The position numbers were made by a program, and so were the translations under genes. Positions 55,319-64,000 of a DNA stretch of 64,000 nucleotides are shown here, one piece after another; the stretch's first letter is position 1, and every line of letters begins with the position of its first letter. The stretch lies in the NCBI RefSeq assembly GCF_030272615.1, contig NC_081406.1, positions 214,554,997 to 214,618,996 of the forward strand. Reading direction: 5' to 3'. The notes beneath the pieces were generated by a model. It did no database searches. It saw only the letters and a list, made by a program, of their open reading frames with translations, and was not told the origin of the DNA. Source of the DNA: Cryptomeria japonica (taxonomy: Eukaryota; Streptophyta; Pinopsida; Cupressales; Cupressaceae).

Positions 55319-57274
55319 TGATAGGGAGAAACCCACAAGAGGACCAATTAAAGATAAGTATAATATTCTTGTTAAGAGATTCTTTCAAATGAGAGTGGAA
55401 ACATTTTTGGTATTCTTGATAAGGCCCACTTTAAATGTTCACAAGCTTCACTCAAACCCAAAACTTCCTCCTTGAGCTCTTCCCATCATTTGTTCATACA
55501 TTTGCTCAACTCAAACTACCATTCTCTCATTCCTCAACCCATCAACTTCAACACCCTAATAACCCTGCTCACCACACATTGTTTATACTATTCCTTAGCA
55601 ACATTAAGCTTCTTCAAAAGGTTTAGACAATGAGTTAAAATCTTGCACTTGGTTTTGTTCTCAAAGACCTAGTTCAAGCTCACTTGCTCAACACTTACTC
55701 AAACCCTTCTCATAGGTCTAAACCCCTAATATAGTAACTCTACTCAAACTGAGGTGTTAGGAGTCTTTCTTGAATGTTTTCAAATTATTTCCTCTAGTTC
55801 TTGAAGACCATTCAACATTACACAAATCGGGTTCACACTTTTTACAAAACAAGGCTAAAATGGGCTACTAGCCGAGTAGGCCTAATTTGTGGTCTTTTTA
55901 CTCATACTGACCAACGATGGACATTTTTACCCTAGGAGTTGTATTTGATTCTATTAAAAATGCCAAGGCTCAAGGATTTTTGTAGTTTTAATTACTGAGG
56001 AGGTTGTTTAGGGACTGTCCACCATTTTAGGCTTTTTAGTAGGGTTTACTAGGGTTTAGACCCACACAACATAGGAAACCAATACTACTTCACCAACCAA
56101 GCTTCCAAACTATCAGGAGCCTTCTACCACACCATGTGGAGCCCTCCTCTATTGCTTTTCTATAGGCATTAATCCAAACATGTGGCATTCAAACTGAAAC
56201 TATTATTAAATTCACAAAAACAGTGAACTCACTATTATGCACCCAAACTAAGAATGCCTTAAAGAAAAAAACCTGCTCTAACAAACCAAAGTGACTCTCA
56301 ACACCCTTGGGAACATGCTCAGACCTTTTTCTATCAGATTTGTTCACTCTAATTAGTTCTGGGTGCAAATTTTGAGTTTTAGTCCATGATACTAGCCGAG
56401 TAACCTTTACTTGCCTAGTACTCACTCAAATCCTTCTTCCACACATAGATCTGGCACAAAATAAGACATATATACACTATGTACATGTATACCAATTTGA
56501 CCAAGTCCATTTTTGGGAGCCCAGACCTGGATTAGTCAAGTTTTTGCATTTTTTAAGCCACAAATGCTTGACAGGGCAGTGGACTGGCAAAAACTAAAAG
56601 ATTTTATTTGATAAACCAAAACACAATAAAAACCCTAACACAAAGAATGAAAAACCTTCATAAAACCATGAAATAAACTCCAATGAAGGTACAGTATGGA
56701 AATAGTGCTCTGTACGGATGGTTACAATGGTTTAAGCTTAAAAAGCATGAAAAATAGTCATATTTCATTAACTCCCTCTTGCTAATACAAAAACAACCCA
56801 TTTACAATATTTGAAGTGTCCTTATATAGTCATAATCAAACCATTCCAACCATTATGGTGTCCATAACTACCTTGTAGAGTGATTTTACAACTTTTCTCA
56901 ATTTTTGTCAAAATATTGCTTGACAACATTAGCACTTTTTGACTCTTAGTGCATTTTTGACCTACAAGACAAATATCTTCCACCTAACCATTTGAGATGG
57001 TGTCAAATCAATAAATACACCTACTCCAATTCCTTTCTAGGCTTGTTACAATATTTTTAACACAATTTCACTATAATGCCATTTTTGGCTTACAAGGCAC
57101 TATGGGCCAAAACTAGAAAGAAAACTTGAGCAGGGCTATCTAAACAACTCTAAGATAAACTTAAACTATAATGAAACCTGAAACATAGACTTGGACTCTT
57201 AGAATAGTCCTTTATTTAATTCATGATCCCATCAGGGTCAAACAAGCCAAAATTGTGAAGGTGCTCCTGTACCA
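55319..57274 (-). repeat. 5' LTR of the non-autonomous element
   Basis: 1,956 bp. On the plus strand it starts TGATAGGGAGAAACCC and ends GGTGCTCCTGTACCA. Adjacent to the primer site. Confidence 0.9.
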
Positions 57275-57284
57275 ATAACTCTCT

Positions 57285-57775
57285 CCCTTTCTTCGATACA
57301 TTGAGATTACTTATTAATAGACACATGTTGATCCAATTAATTTCACAACCTCCTGATTTATTCTTATTCATCGGGATAACATAATTCGATGACATCTTCC
57401 CTATTGATTGGGGCGAGTTATCCTACTAGTCTCATCGGACAGCGGGAGAGCTTAAAATGTGTTCAGGCGATGGGCATAATTTCCCCGATGTCTTTTCCCT
57501 TGGCGTAGCTCCTCCCAATACATTATGCATCCTTAGCATAAGCTTTTCCAACATTCTCATCATGAATAGTCTTACCGATAGCCTCATCAGCTATTGGCAA
57601 GACAAGATTTCTCCATTATTGCTTGTGTGTGTTTTGTCAATGGAATTCATTGGTATACTCTATCCCAATCACATGATTCTACTTGTCTTAAGTGTTACCA
57701 TCAGGTTGAATTTTTTCGATTGTGTAGATTTCAATTTTTTTGTAACTTTTGCTTTTCCTTATGAATACAAATGTT
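57285..57775. repeat. Dispersed repeat, copy B
   Basis: Aligns with 43,490-44,005, including GTTCAGGCGATGGGCATAAT, CTCCTCCCAATA and CATCAGGTTGA. In minus direction it lies upstream of the 983-codon frame if the LTR element is removed, just as copy A lies upstream of E2 gag. Confidence 0.65.
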
Positions 57776-57789
57776 TATAATCTGCTTAA

Positions 57790-58600
57790 TGGGTTCAATA
57801 TAAACTGAACAAAACCTCTAACACAAAAATGGACTCCATTATTCATAGTTATTATTTAAGATACTTTTGAAGCATCCATTTTGGAAAAATTTGTCAAAGT
57901 GAAAGCTCGTCCATATCTACCATCTGATAACAACACATGTTTTTGCTTCAAAGGAATCTTGAAAACCATTTGATAAGTAGCCACAATCACATTTGCATTT
58001 TTTATCACTCCAAGAAATTTCTGATAAGCTTTCTATCCTCCAATCTGCACCTTGAGAGGATCTTTGTCTACCTTGTCTCATCTGAGAGCCACCTTCAAGC
58101 TTCCTAGTTGATGGTTGGTTTAAAGGTGCCAAATCATAGATGGATAGGAGTTGGTCACCTTCAAGATCCTTTAAATGTAGCTACTCTTGACTTATTGCTT
58201 GGCCTATTTTGCAAACTCTAGAGAATCCTAGTGATGCAGAGAGGCTATATGATCCCTCAAATATTTGTGAACCTTCCTGAAATTATCACTACTTTGATCT
58301 TATCAGAGTTCTTTGACATTGCTGTAATATAGTTTTTTCTCTTATGATTTGTCAACGAATGTTGTTCATGATGTTACTATGTTGAATGTTCAATGGTTTT
58401 GGTTTGTTTTGCAATTTTTTTATGTTTAAGTATTTCAATTCGGTATATTATACTGAAACATCATTTCATAACTAACATTTCAAGTTCTTTATAGCTAGCA
58501 CTAAGAAGACTTTCCTACGTGTGACATCATTTTTCTTAGTTTGTGAAGGTTCTAGACTGAAGTGTCCATAGCCTGATTTTTTTCCCTATGAAGAAAGATC
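57790..58600. other. Unassigned, with an unrecognised minus-strand frame
   Basis: The frame 58,132-57,917 on the minus strand (RIESLSEISWSDKKCKCDCG and neighbours) looks protein-like, with a Cys cluster, but I do not recognise it. The left end of the CACTA element should fall in this stretch, but I could not identify its terminal CACTA repeat. Confidence 0.25.
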
Positions 58601-58804
58601 ATGTTAGATAATATCAGCAAAGAACAAAATAAGGAGACAATTGCTAGACTGTGGTCTAGCTTGAAAAGAAAAGGTGATGGAAAATGTTATTGTCCCTACA
58701 AAAATTGTAAGGGCTTAAAGAATATAAGACTTCTAACCACAACAACTGAGAAACATTGTAGGCAACATGGTCACATTGAAGGGGGGCATGGTTATCGTCC
58801 ATTG
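58601..58804 (+). pseudogene. CACTA transposase exon 1: transposase-associated domain
   Basis: ATG at 58,601 opens 68 codons: a helical start, then GDGKCYCPYKNCKGLKNIR and TTEKHCRQHGHIEGGHGYRP. The C-x-C-x4-C...H-x3-HG pattern is that of the transposase-associated domain (PF13963) found before TNP2 in plant CACTA transposons. The exon ends at TTG followed by GTAAGT. It has no stop of its own and is listed as pseudogene because downstream exons are broken. Confidence 0.75.
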
Positions 58805-58836
58805 GTAAGTTGTTCATTATATCGTTTTAACAATTT

Positions 58837-58965
58837 TTATTTTTTTTGATAGGTAATGGGCCAAAGCCGATGAGGTGTACATACCTTACCCCCTTTGGGA
58901 TTTGAACTTGTGACCTCTCTTTTAAGAACACAAGCTCTCTACCACTAGGCCAACTTAGGTTGTAC
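58837..58965 (-). mobile_element. tRNA-derived SINE in CACTA intron 1
   Basis: Minus strand begins with a tRNA-like head: box A TGGCCTAGTGGT (58,941-58,952) and box B AGTTCAAATCC (58,898-58,908), 30-odd bases apart. It ends in an A-rich tail (CAAAAAAAATAAAAA, 58,833-58,848). ATCGTTTTAACAATTT (58,821-58,836) and ATCGTTTTAATAATTT (58,966-58,981) form a 16-bp target duplication with one difference. About 130 bp. It lies wholly inside intron 1 (58,805-59,051). Confidence 0.85.
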
Positions 58966-59051
58966 ATCGTTTTAATAATTTATATACATAAGAAATCACT
59001 TGATGACAAGATCATGATCATGGTTTATTTATGTCGATCATTTTTATATAG

Positions 59052-59336
59052 GTGGACTGCCCTAGGCAACATGATATGGATTGCCACAACCCATAGAATG
59101 TGGTTTTCCAAGTGGATGAACATGGAGGTGTGAATATCGAAGTTGAAGATAATGATCCTATGGAAGAAGATGATCATGATCTAGAAAACATAATTGAAGA
59201 TCATGGTACAAATACATTGAACCACGACACATTTAGTGCTAGTGCAAGTGATCATGATTATAAAGATGACTTTGATGTTGTTCATGATGTACCTCTACTT
59301 GAGAAGGCATACGAGACCCTTTATCAAGGCTCCTAA
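59052..59336 (+). pseudogene. CACTA exon 2: acidic region
   Basis: After the acceptor TATATAG: VDCPRQHDMDCHNP, one TAG stop (CAG expected), then VDEHGGVNIEVEDNDPMEED and a His/Asp-rich run to LLEKAYETLYQGS. This acidic linker between TAD and TNP2 is common in CACTA transposases. Confidence 0.6.
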
Positions 59337-59541
59337 ACAACTCTTCTCTCTATTGTATTGTTGTTGGTGAACTTGAAGGTTATGAACAATTTATCCAACA
59401 TAACAATCTCACATATGTTAAGATATGTAATATATGTCCTTTTTTCATCTTTTTGTTGTTGTTATTTAATTATAGTTAATAAAGGGTGAAACATACACCA
59501 TTAAGATTCTTTATATTAATAAAATATATTTTTGGTTGTAG

Positions 59542-61255
59542 ATTGATAGATGAGTTTTTGTTACCACCATCAAATATTCTACCTCGCTCATATCAAAAAT
59601 TATTTGCCATTATGAAAGATATTGGAATGGAGTATAAAGAAATAGATGCATGTCCCAATGATCATATTATATATCATAAACAACATGAATTTGCAACAGA
59701 ATGCCCTGAATTTCATATGAGTAGATATTGAATAGATCAACTAACAAAAAAGTGCCTCGCAAGGTTGTTCGTTATATTCCCATTATTCCAAGTTTGCTAT
59801 GATTATTTAGGTACGAAAGCTTGGTGCAATTTATGGATTACCATGCAAGCAATAGAAGTCGAGATGACATTATTCAAATGCATGTGGATGGTTCTACATT
59901 TATGGACATAGACAAAAAGTGGACACACTTTAAAGAAGAACCTCATAATATTAGGCTTTCATTGGCAGCAGACGGTGTCAATCCATTTCGAGAGATGAGA
60001 TCTACTTACTCGGCGTGGCCTATTTTTGTTTTCAACAATAACATTCCTCCATGGATGTTAGTAAAGAGGGAGCACATGATGTTGGAAATGATTGTTCCAG
60101 GTATTTTTTATTTAATACTCATCCACATTAAATTATAAATATTGCAGTAAAATGGTCATAATAATTATGTAATATTTTTGTTCATTCAACTAGGTAAGTA
60201 CCAAGTTAAAGATATGAATGTATATATTGAGCCTCTTATCTATGAGTTGCTGGAGTTATGGAATGATGTCACTATGTATGATGTCTCTAGACCAATAGGA
60301 CAAAGACAGTTTCAATTCCATGCAATGCTTGTATGGACAATTCATGATGTCCCAGGGCTAACACATTTTTTTGGTATGTTATAGTGATCAACTTGGGCAT
60401 AATTATAAATATAAAAAAATATCACATTTAATCCAATTATACATGATCTTGTAGGTCTTCAAACAAAGGGAAAATTTGCGTGTCTAGTTTGTGGTCCAAA
60501 GATGAAATATCGTTATTCAAAAAGTTTAGGAAAGCAGGTGTTTGATGAGTATAGGCACTTCCTCCATAAAAATCATAAGTATCTAAACACTAAAAAACAT
60601 ATTTTCAATGGGAAAGAAGAGACTACATTAAAGCCACAAACTATGACACCTCGCCTATGGAAGTTGGAATATAATATAATTAATCATCAAGGTAATGCCA
60701 TTCCATCTAATGGTTTATGTTTGGAATTTTTATTTTTATATTGTGATTTGTTTACTGATGATGTAATTGATGATGATCATTGTTGTTAACTTTTTTAACA
60801 TATTATATGTCTCGCAAAGGTAATCAAGGCATTAATGACCACCTTCCAAAGGGACTAAAGAGTTATCCCAAGAAATTTAGTAGGTTTCCCTACTACGAGC
60901 AGCTACAAATTGTGCATTTGTTTGATACTATGCATATTGGAAAGAATATAACAGAGACATTATGGAAAATATTGGATGGAAGGCATGACAAAGAAAAAAT
61001 TGTCAAAATTGGTAGTGACATTCAGGAATCCAATCATGCAATGAAAAATGTCATTCAATCAAATAGTGATGGAGACCAGATTAATATAAGTGCCCTTCCT
61101 TGGTTATTAACAAAGCAACAAAGAAATGCTATAAAAGAAGTCATACGAAAAATTCGATTTCCCATAGGATTTTCTGCAAACATAAACAATCTCATAACAA
61201 AGAAAAGTGAGTTTGGGTGAGGGTTGAAAACGCATGATTGGCATACCTTCATTAA
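59542..61255 (+). pseudogene. CACTA TNP2 transposase domain (several exons)
   Basis: RLIDEFLLPPSNILPRSYQK and KEIDACPNDHIIYHKQHEFA open the TNP2 domain. A frameshift at an A-run (59,745) leads to IRLSLAADGVNPFREMRSTY and SAWPIFVFNNNIPPWM (the conserved DGxNPF and WP...NxPPW blocks). Introns at about 60,101-60,192 and 60,374-60,455 have GT/AG ends. Exons then give GKYQVKDMNVYIEPLIYELL, WTIHDVPGLTHFF, TKGKFACLVCGPKM, FPYYEQLQIVHLFDTMHIGK and TKQQRNAIKEVIRKIRFPIG, ending KTHDWHTFIK. It would cut and join the transposon ends. One stop lies near 61,218. Confidence 0.8.
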
Positions 61256-61359
61256 GGTACTTCATGTTCTTGTGTATTTACTATATATTTGTATATTGCA
61301 TGTACTTTTCATTGTATTATGTTAGAAAACAATGAAAAAGATCATTTTATAATTGTTGT

Positions 61360-61975
61360 AGTATGTTATACCTCTATCTCTCCCATACCACTTCAACAAT
61401 AATGTCAAGTAAGTTATATATGATCTTGGAAAATACATGAGGTAAGTAGTGATATGTACTGAATTTGTAGTGATATTACTTGTTATGTAATATATTATAT
61501 ATTATTTTGTAAAGTCTCGTTAATAGATTTGCATCTTGAATCTCTTGTAGGTGGTTGTCATCTAAAGAAATCCATAAAGAAGATATAAAATATTGGAAGA
61601 GAAAAATTCCTCATCTAATGTGGGAAATGCAAAATTGTCTACCTTCAACTTTTTTTAATGTACAAGAACACTACCTCATACACCAAGTTGAGGAGATTGA
61701 ATTATGTGGACTTGTACACACAAGGTCAGTGTGCATGGTTGAGAGCCACTTGAAATTTTTGAAGCCTTTAGTTTGACTAAGAGCACATCTTGAGGGTTCT
61801 ATGGTGGAGGGATATATGGTATACCAAACTATAGTGTACATTACTAAATACCTTCCTAAGTTCATGACAAAGATCTATGTAGATTGTATTTGGGATCCCA
61901 ACTCCATTAAAAAATTTGAAGGGGAGAACCTGATGGAGAAAGGTACAATGAGAAATGTGAGAGGTAATTATTCGA
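61360..61975 (+). pseudogene. CACTA DUF4218 region
   Basis: After an acceptor near 61,551: SKEIHKEDIKYWKRKIPHLM, CLPSTFFNVQEHYLIHQVEE, IELCGLVHTRSVCMVESHLK and, after a stop at 61,774, AHLEGSMVEGYMVYQTIVYI. The LPSTFFxxxxHLxxHLVxEIxLCGPVHxRWMYPxER pattern is that of DUF4218. A small exon at 61,361-61,410 precedes it. One stop only. Confidence 0.75.
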
Positions 61976-62059
61976 TATTGTAGTTATTTTTATATATATT
62001 GCAGTTAATTTATTCATAATATTCAATATACTTTAGTTGTAAATTTCTAGTTATTTTTT

Positions 62060-62922
62060 GTACAATTGGTCGAGAGTGGGATGCACTACATTTGTATGTT
62101 GCAAACAATCTTGATTGGATGATGGTATGGATTCAACTATGTCAACAATCTGGTCGTGCATTAACATGGGAAGGTGTGGCTTCATTGGTTAAAGAAGCTC
62201 ACCGTAATGGAGATTTCAATGTTACACAAAGAGAAATCGATTTAGCATATGGTTTAAAAGATAAACATGTATGTATAAATATATTAATCACCCATATTAT
62301 TTAATTTTCTTCCAATTATAATTATGTACATATTATATATGTTTGACATTTTGCAGGTGAAACACCACAAGGCTATGTGGTGCAATGGTCATAAATTTCG
62401 CATCAAAAAGATGGATGACATGAAGAAAACTTGTGATTCGGGAATAAGTGCAGTATTTTAGGTGAATAATGTTTCGTCTAGAAGGGACATACATCCCCGA
62501 GTCTTAGAAAAACTATACTATGGGATTTTGGATGATATACTTGAGTGTGACTTTAGGTCCTTCAAATTAGTTATTTTTCATCGTCCAATGGTATAGGCTA
62601 CGATTGAATGAAAATGATCCTGACATAACTGTTATTGAACATGATAATGGATTTACAATGGTTAATACAAGGTCATTTGAGTGGGCTAGAAATGAGCCCT
62701 ATGTTCTTCCAAGCCAATGTCAGTAGGTATTTTACTTAGAGGTTCCTCATAAACTGGGTTGGTCATTTTTTGTTAGACATGATCCAAGAGGAAGGTTAGT
62801 AAAGAATAATGTGATGGAAGAAGAAGATACCAAAGAAGTAGAAGACGATTTAGATGATGATCATGATCATGATCAACAGTTAGTTGATGATGTTCCTGGC
62901 AAAAATGTTCATGAAGAAGAAC

Positions 62923-62953
<31 letters not shown>

Positions 62954-62978
62954 GCTGGATGAAGAAGAATATCAATGA
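62060..62978 (+). pseudogene. CACTA DUF4216 region and poly-Asp tail
   Basis: The first exon reads VANNLDWMMVWIQLCQQSGR and VTQREIDLAYGLKDKH, ending at an intron (62,272-62,356). The next reads VKHHKAMWCNGHKFRIKKMD, then EKLYYGILDDILECDFRSFK. After a frameshift near 62,590 it reads WYRLRLNENDPDITVIEHDN, FTMVNTRSFEWARNEPYVLP and VFYLEVPHKLGWSFFVRHDP. This is the YGxLxEIxExxY...QWY...TxVNxxR...PFxxAxQxxQVFYxxDP pattern of DUF4216. A GAT-repeat run of about ten Asp (62,926-62,955) leads to the stop near 62,978. Stops at 62,458 and 62,724. Confidence 0.75.
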
Positions 62979-63159
62979 CATGAATGAAATGTATTGGTAT
63001 GTGATTAGAATATTATCTATTTGATATTGATTTCTTGATAGAAATTCATTTCACTTATATATATGGTGACATAATTAATTCGTTGTCTTTTAAATTCTAA
63101 TGTTATTACATAATTCATTCATGATGTCCTAATAGTAGAACCATGCCACCCGTAGGAGA

Positions 63160-63470
63160 TGGAGACAGATAGAGTGTCGGCTAGCCCGCATTTTATTTTA
63201 GAGCATGTAGACCATGGTGAGAAAGTTGAGCATGATCTAGGTAGACAACATCAGGAACATGATGGGGCCCCACCAAGTAAAGATGACCACTACTATTCCT
63301 TTAAATAAATTTAATTGCAATTGGTGTATTGATTAATGTAACCTTTCGTGTTTCAACTCCAAAGGATTTAGAGGGTGTTCAAGATGTTGAGGACAAGGCT
63401 AGACAAAATGATCAGGAAGATGATGTGGCCCCATTAGGTAAAGAGCACCCCTATAATTTTATTTTAATTA
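63160..63470 (+). pseudogene. Two related C-terminal exon-like units
   Basis: Two stretches of about 120 bp resemble each other: one with KVEHDLGRQHQEHDGAPPSK (63,205-63,285) and one with GVQDVEDKARQNDQEDDVAP (63,373-63,438). Each is followed by a TAAAG / GTAAAG word and AT-rich DNA. The second looks like an exon with a GTAAAG donor. The first has lost its donor G. They appear to be a small internal duplication of an acidic exon. Confidence 0.45.
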
Positions 63471-63539
63471 ATGGAATACTTGTAACAATAATAATAAAAC
63501 TCATTAATTTAACCTATTTCTTTGTTATTACAATGGACC

Positions 63540-63720
63540 CCCTTTGCATACACGCCCTCATCGTGAGTACAAGACTAGGAATACATTAACTAGATCACAA
63601 GCACAAGGAAGAAGAACTGAAGAGGTGACAAATGATGATAACAACGATGGTCCAATTAGTCTTTACCTCCAAGCTTCAAAAAGAAAGAAAAAAAATGATT
63701 GTAATCTTATTATATGTTAA
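63540..63720 (+). pseudogene. Basic C-terminal exon-like segment
   Basis: Frame with RPHREYKTRNTLTRSQAQGR, then DNNDGPISLYLQASKRKKKN and a stop at 63,718. The end resembles a nuclear localisation signal, usual for a transposase C-terminus. The joining intron is not resolved. Confidence 0.4.
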
Positions 63721-63875
63721 CAACTGGATTTTATGTGTTAATGAATGTTAATGAATGATATGCGTTAATGAATGTTGATGAATGTTACGTGTTAGTGAAT
63801 GTTAATGAATGTTATGTGTTAATGAATGTTACATGATAATGAATGAATGTTATGTTTCATTAATGGCTAAAAGAA
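63716..63875. repeat. GTTAATGAATGTTATGT tandem repeat, possible CACTA subterminal repeats
   Basis: About eight degenerate copies of a 17-18 bp unit (GTTAATGAATGTTATGT and variants). CACTA ends carry arrays of short motifs bound by a transposon-encoded protein, so this could be the 3' subterminal region. The terminal inverted repeat is not visible in the remaining 125 bases. Confidence 0.6.
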
Positions 63876-64000
63876 TGTTAGATGTTAACGGGGAATTTAG
63901 AGTGATATTAGGGGGGAGAGGGGCCAAATGAGCTTCCACCTTCACGTGGTTGGTCCTATTAAGTATAGAATATTAAACTATTCTTGAAACAAAGAGAAGC

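Larger units (their letters stand above)
51986..57274 (-). mobile_element. Non-autonomous LTR element with protease-only internal region
   Basis: Two LTRs of about 1.95 kb flank only 1.39 kb of internal DNA. Minus-strand order is 5' LTR (55,319-57,274), perfect initiator-Met primer site, protease fragment, acidic linker, an unidentified frame, purine tract and 3' LTR (51,986-53,928). Gag, RT, RNase H and integrase are absent, so it must have moved using enzymes supplied in trans or be an internal deletion product. The two LTRs differ at few positions by eye, so it is younger than the chromovirus. Confidence 0.85.
58601..63870 (+). mobile_element. CACTA (En/Spm) transposon, coding region
   Basis: Plus-strand, multi-exon transposase with domains in the usual order TAD, TNP2 (PF02992), DUF4218 (PF13960) and DUF4216 (PF13952), followed by an acidic tail and basic C-terminal exons. 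Introns have GT...AG borders. Short repeats at the right may be subterminal. Neither terminal inverted repeat is identified; the right end may lie beyond the window. A few stops and one or two frameshifts make this copy defective. Confidence 0.8.

Noticed and set aside
58897-58960. A tRNA gene on the minus strand
   Set aside because: A and B boxes are present, but the rest does not fold as a complete tRNA, there is an A-rich tail and a 16-bp target duplication, so it is a SINE.

Overview
The window looks like repeat-dense intergenic DNA from a large plant nuclear genome. A conifer or other gymnosperm is my best guess, from the AT-rich composition, the dense nesting of old LTR retrotransposons and the style of the elements; the sequence does not prove it. 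I found no intact host gene. Almost everything recognisable is a decayed mobile element, and most stop codons can be explained by single C-to-T or G-to-A changes at methylatable sites.

Layout. 1-2,850: a 1.5 kb polypurine GA array, a TG/TA-rich stretch, a five-copy palindromic tandem repeat (1,780-1,996) and unassigned AT-rich DNA. 2,857-19,345: element E1, a plus-strand Ty3/gypsy element of the Tat lineage with protease, G-patch, reverse transcriptase, RNase H, a second RNase H and integrase. It is followed by a repeat-rich spacer, a convergent minus-strand plant-mobile-domain (PMD) gene, a polypurine tract and a 1.47 kb 3' LTR. 19,640-22,010: the 3' end of a minus-strand chromovirus. 22,150-43,320: element E2, a second member of the E1 family on the minus strand, again with a convergent PMD gene downstream of pol. 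E2 is split by a complete 7.7 kb chromovirus (32,472-40,209, 5-bp target duplication and initiator-Met-type primer site). That chromovirus is itself split inside its gag zinc knuckle by a 1.47 kb LTR-like insertion.

43,490-51,985: a dispersed repeat, a 2.29 kb solo LTR sitting in a tandem duplication, a possible SPT6-like exon fragment, and a 983-codon minus-strand frame with about eleven stops and no frameshift (48,756-51,704). 51,986-57,274: a complete non-autonomous LTR element whose internal region holds only a protease fragment and an unidentified frame. 57,285-64,000: a second copy of the dispersed repeat, then a plus-strand, multi-exon CACTA transposon (TAD, TNP2, DUF4218, DUF4216) with a tRNA-derived SINE in its first intron and putative subterminal repeats at the window edge.

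The strongest candidate for an unusual system is the E1/E2 family. Two independent, oppositely oriented copies share the same architecture: gag-pol reads toward a PMD gene that reads back toward it, and in E1 that gene lies between pol and the polypurine tract, so it is inside the transposon.
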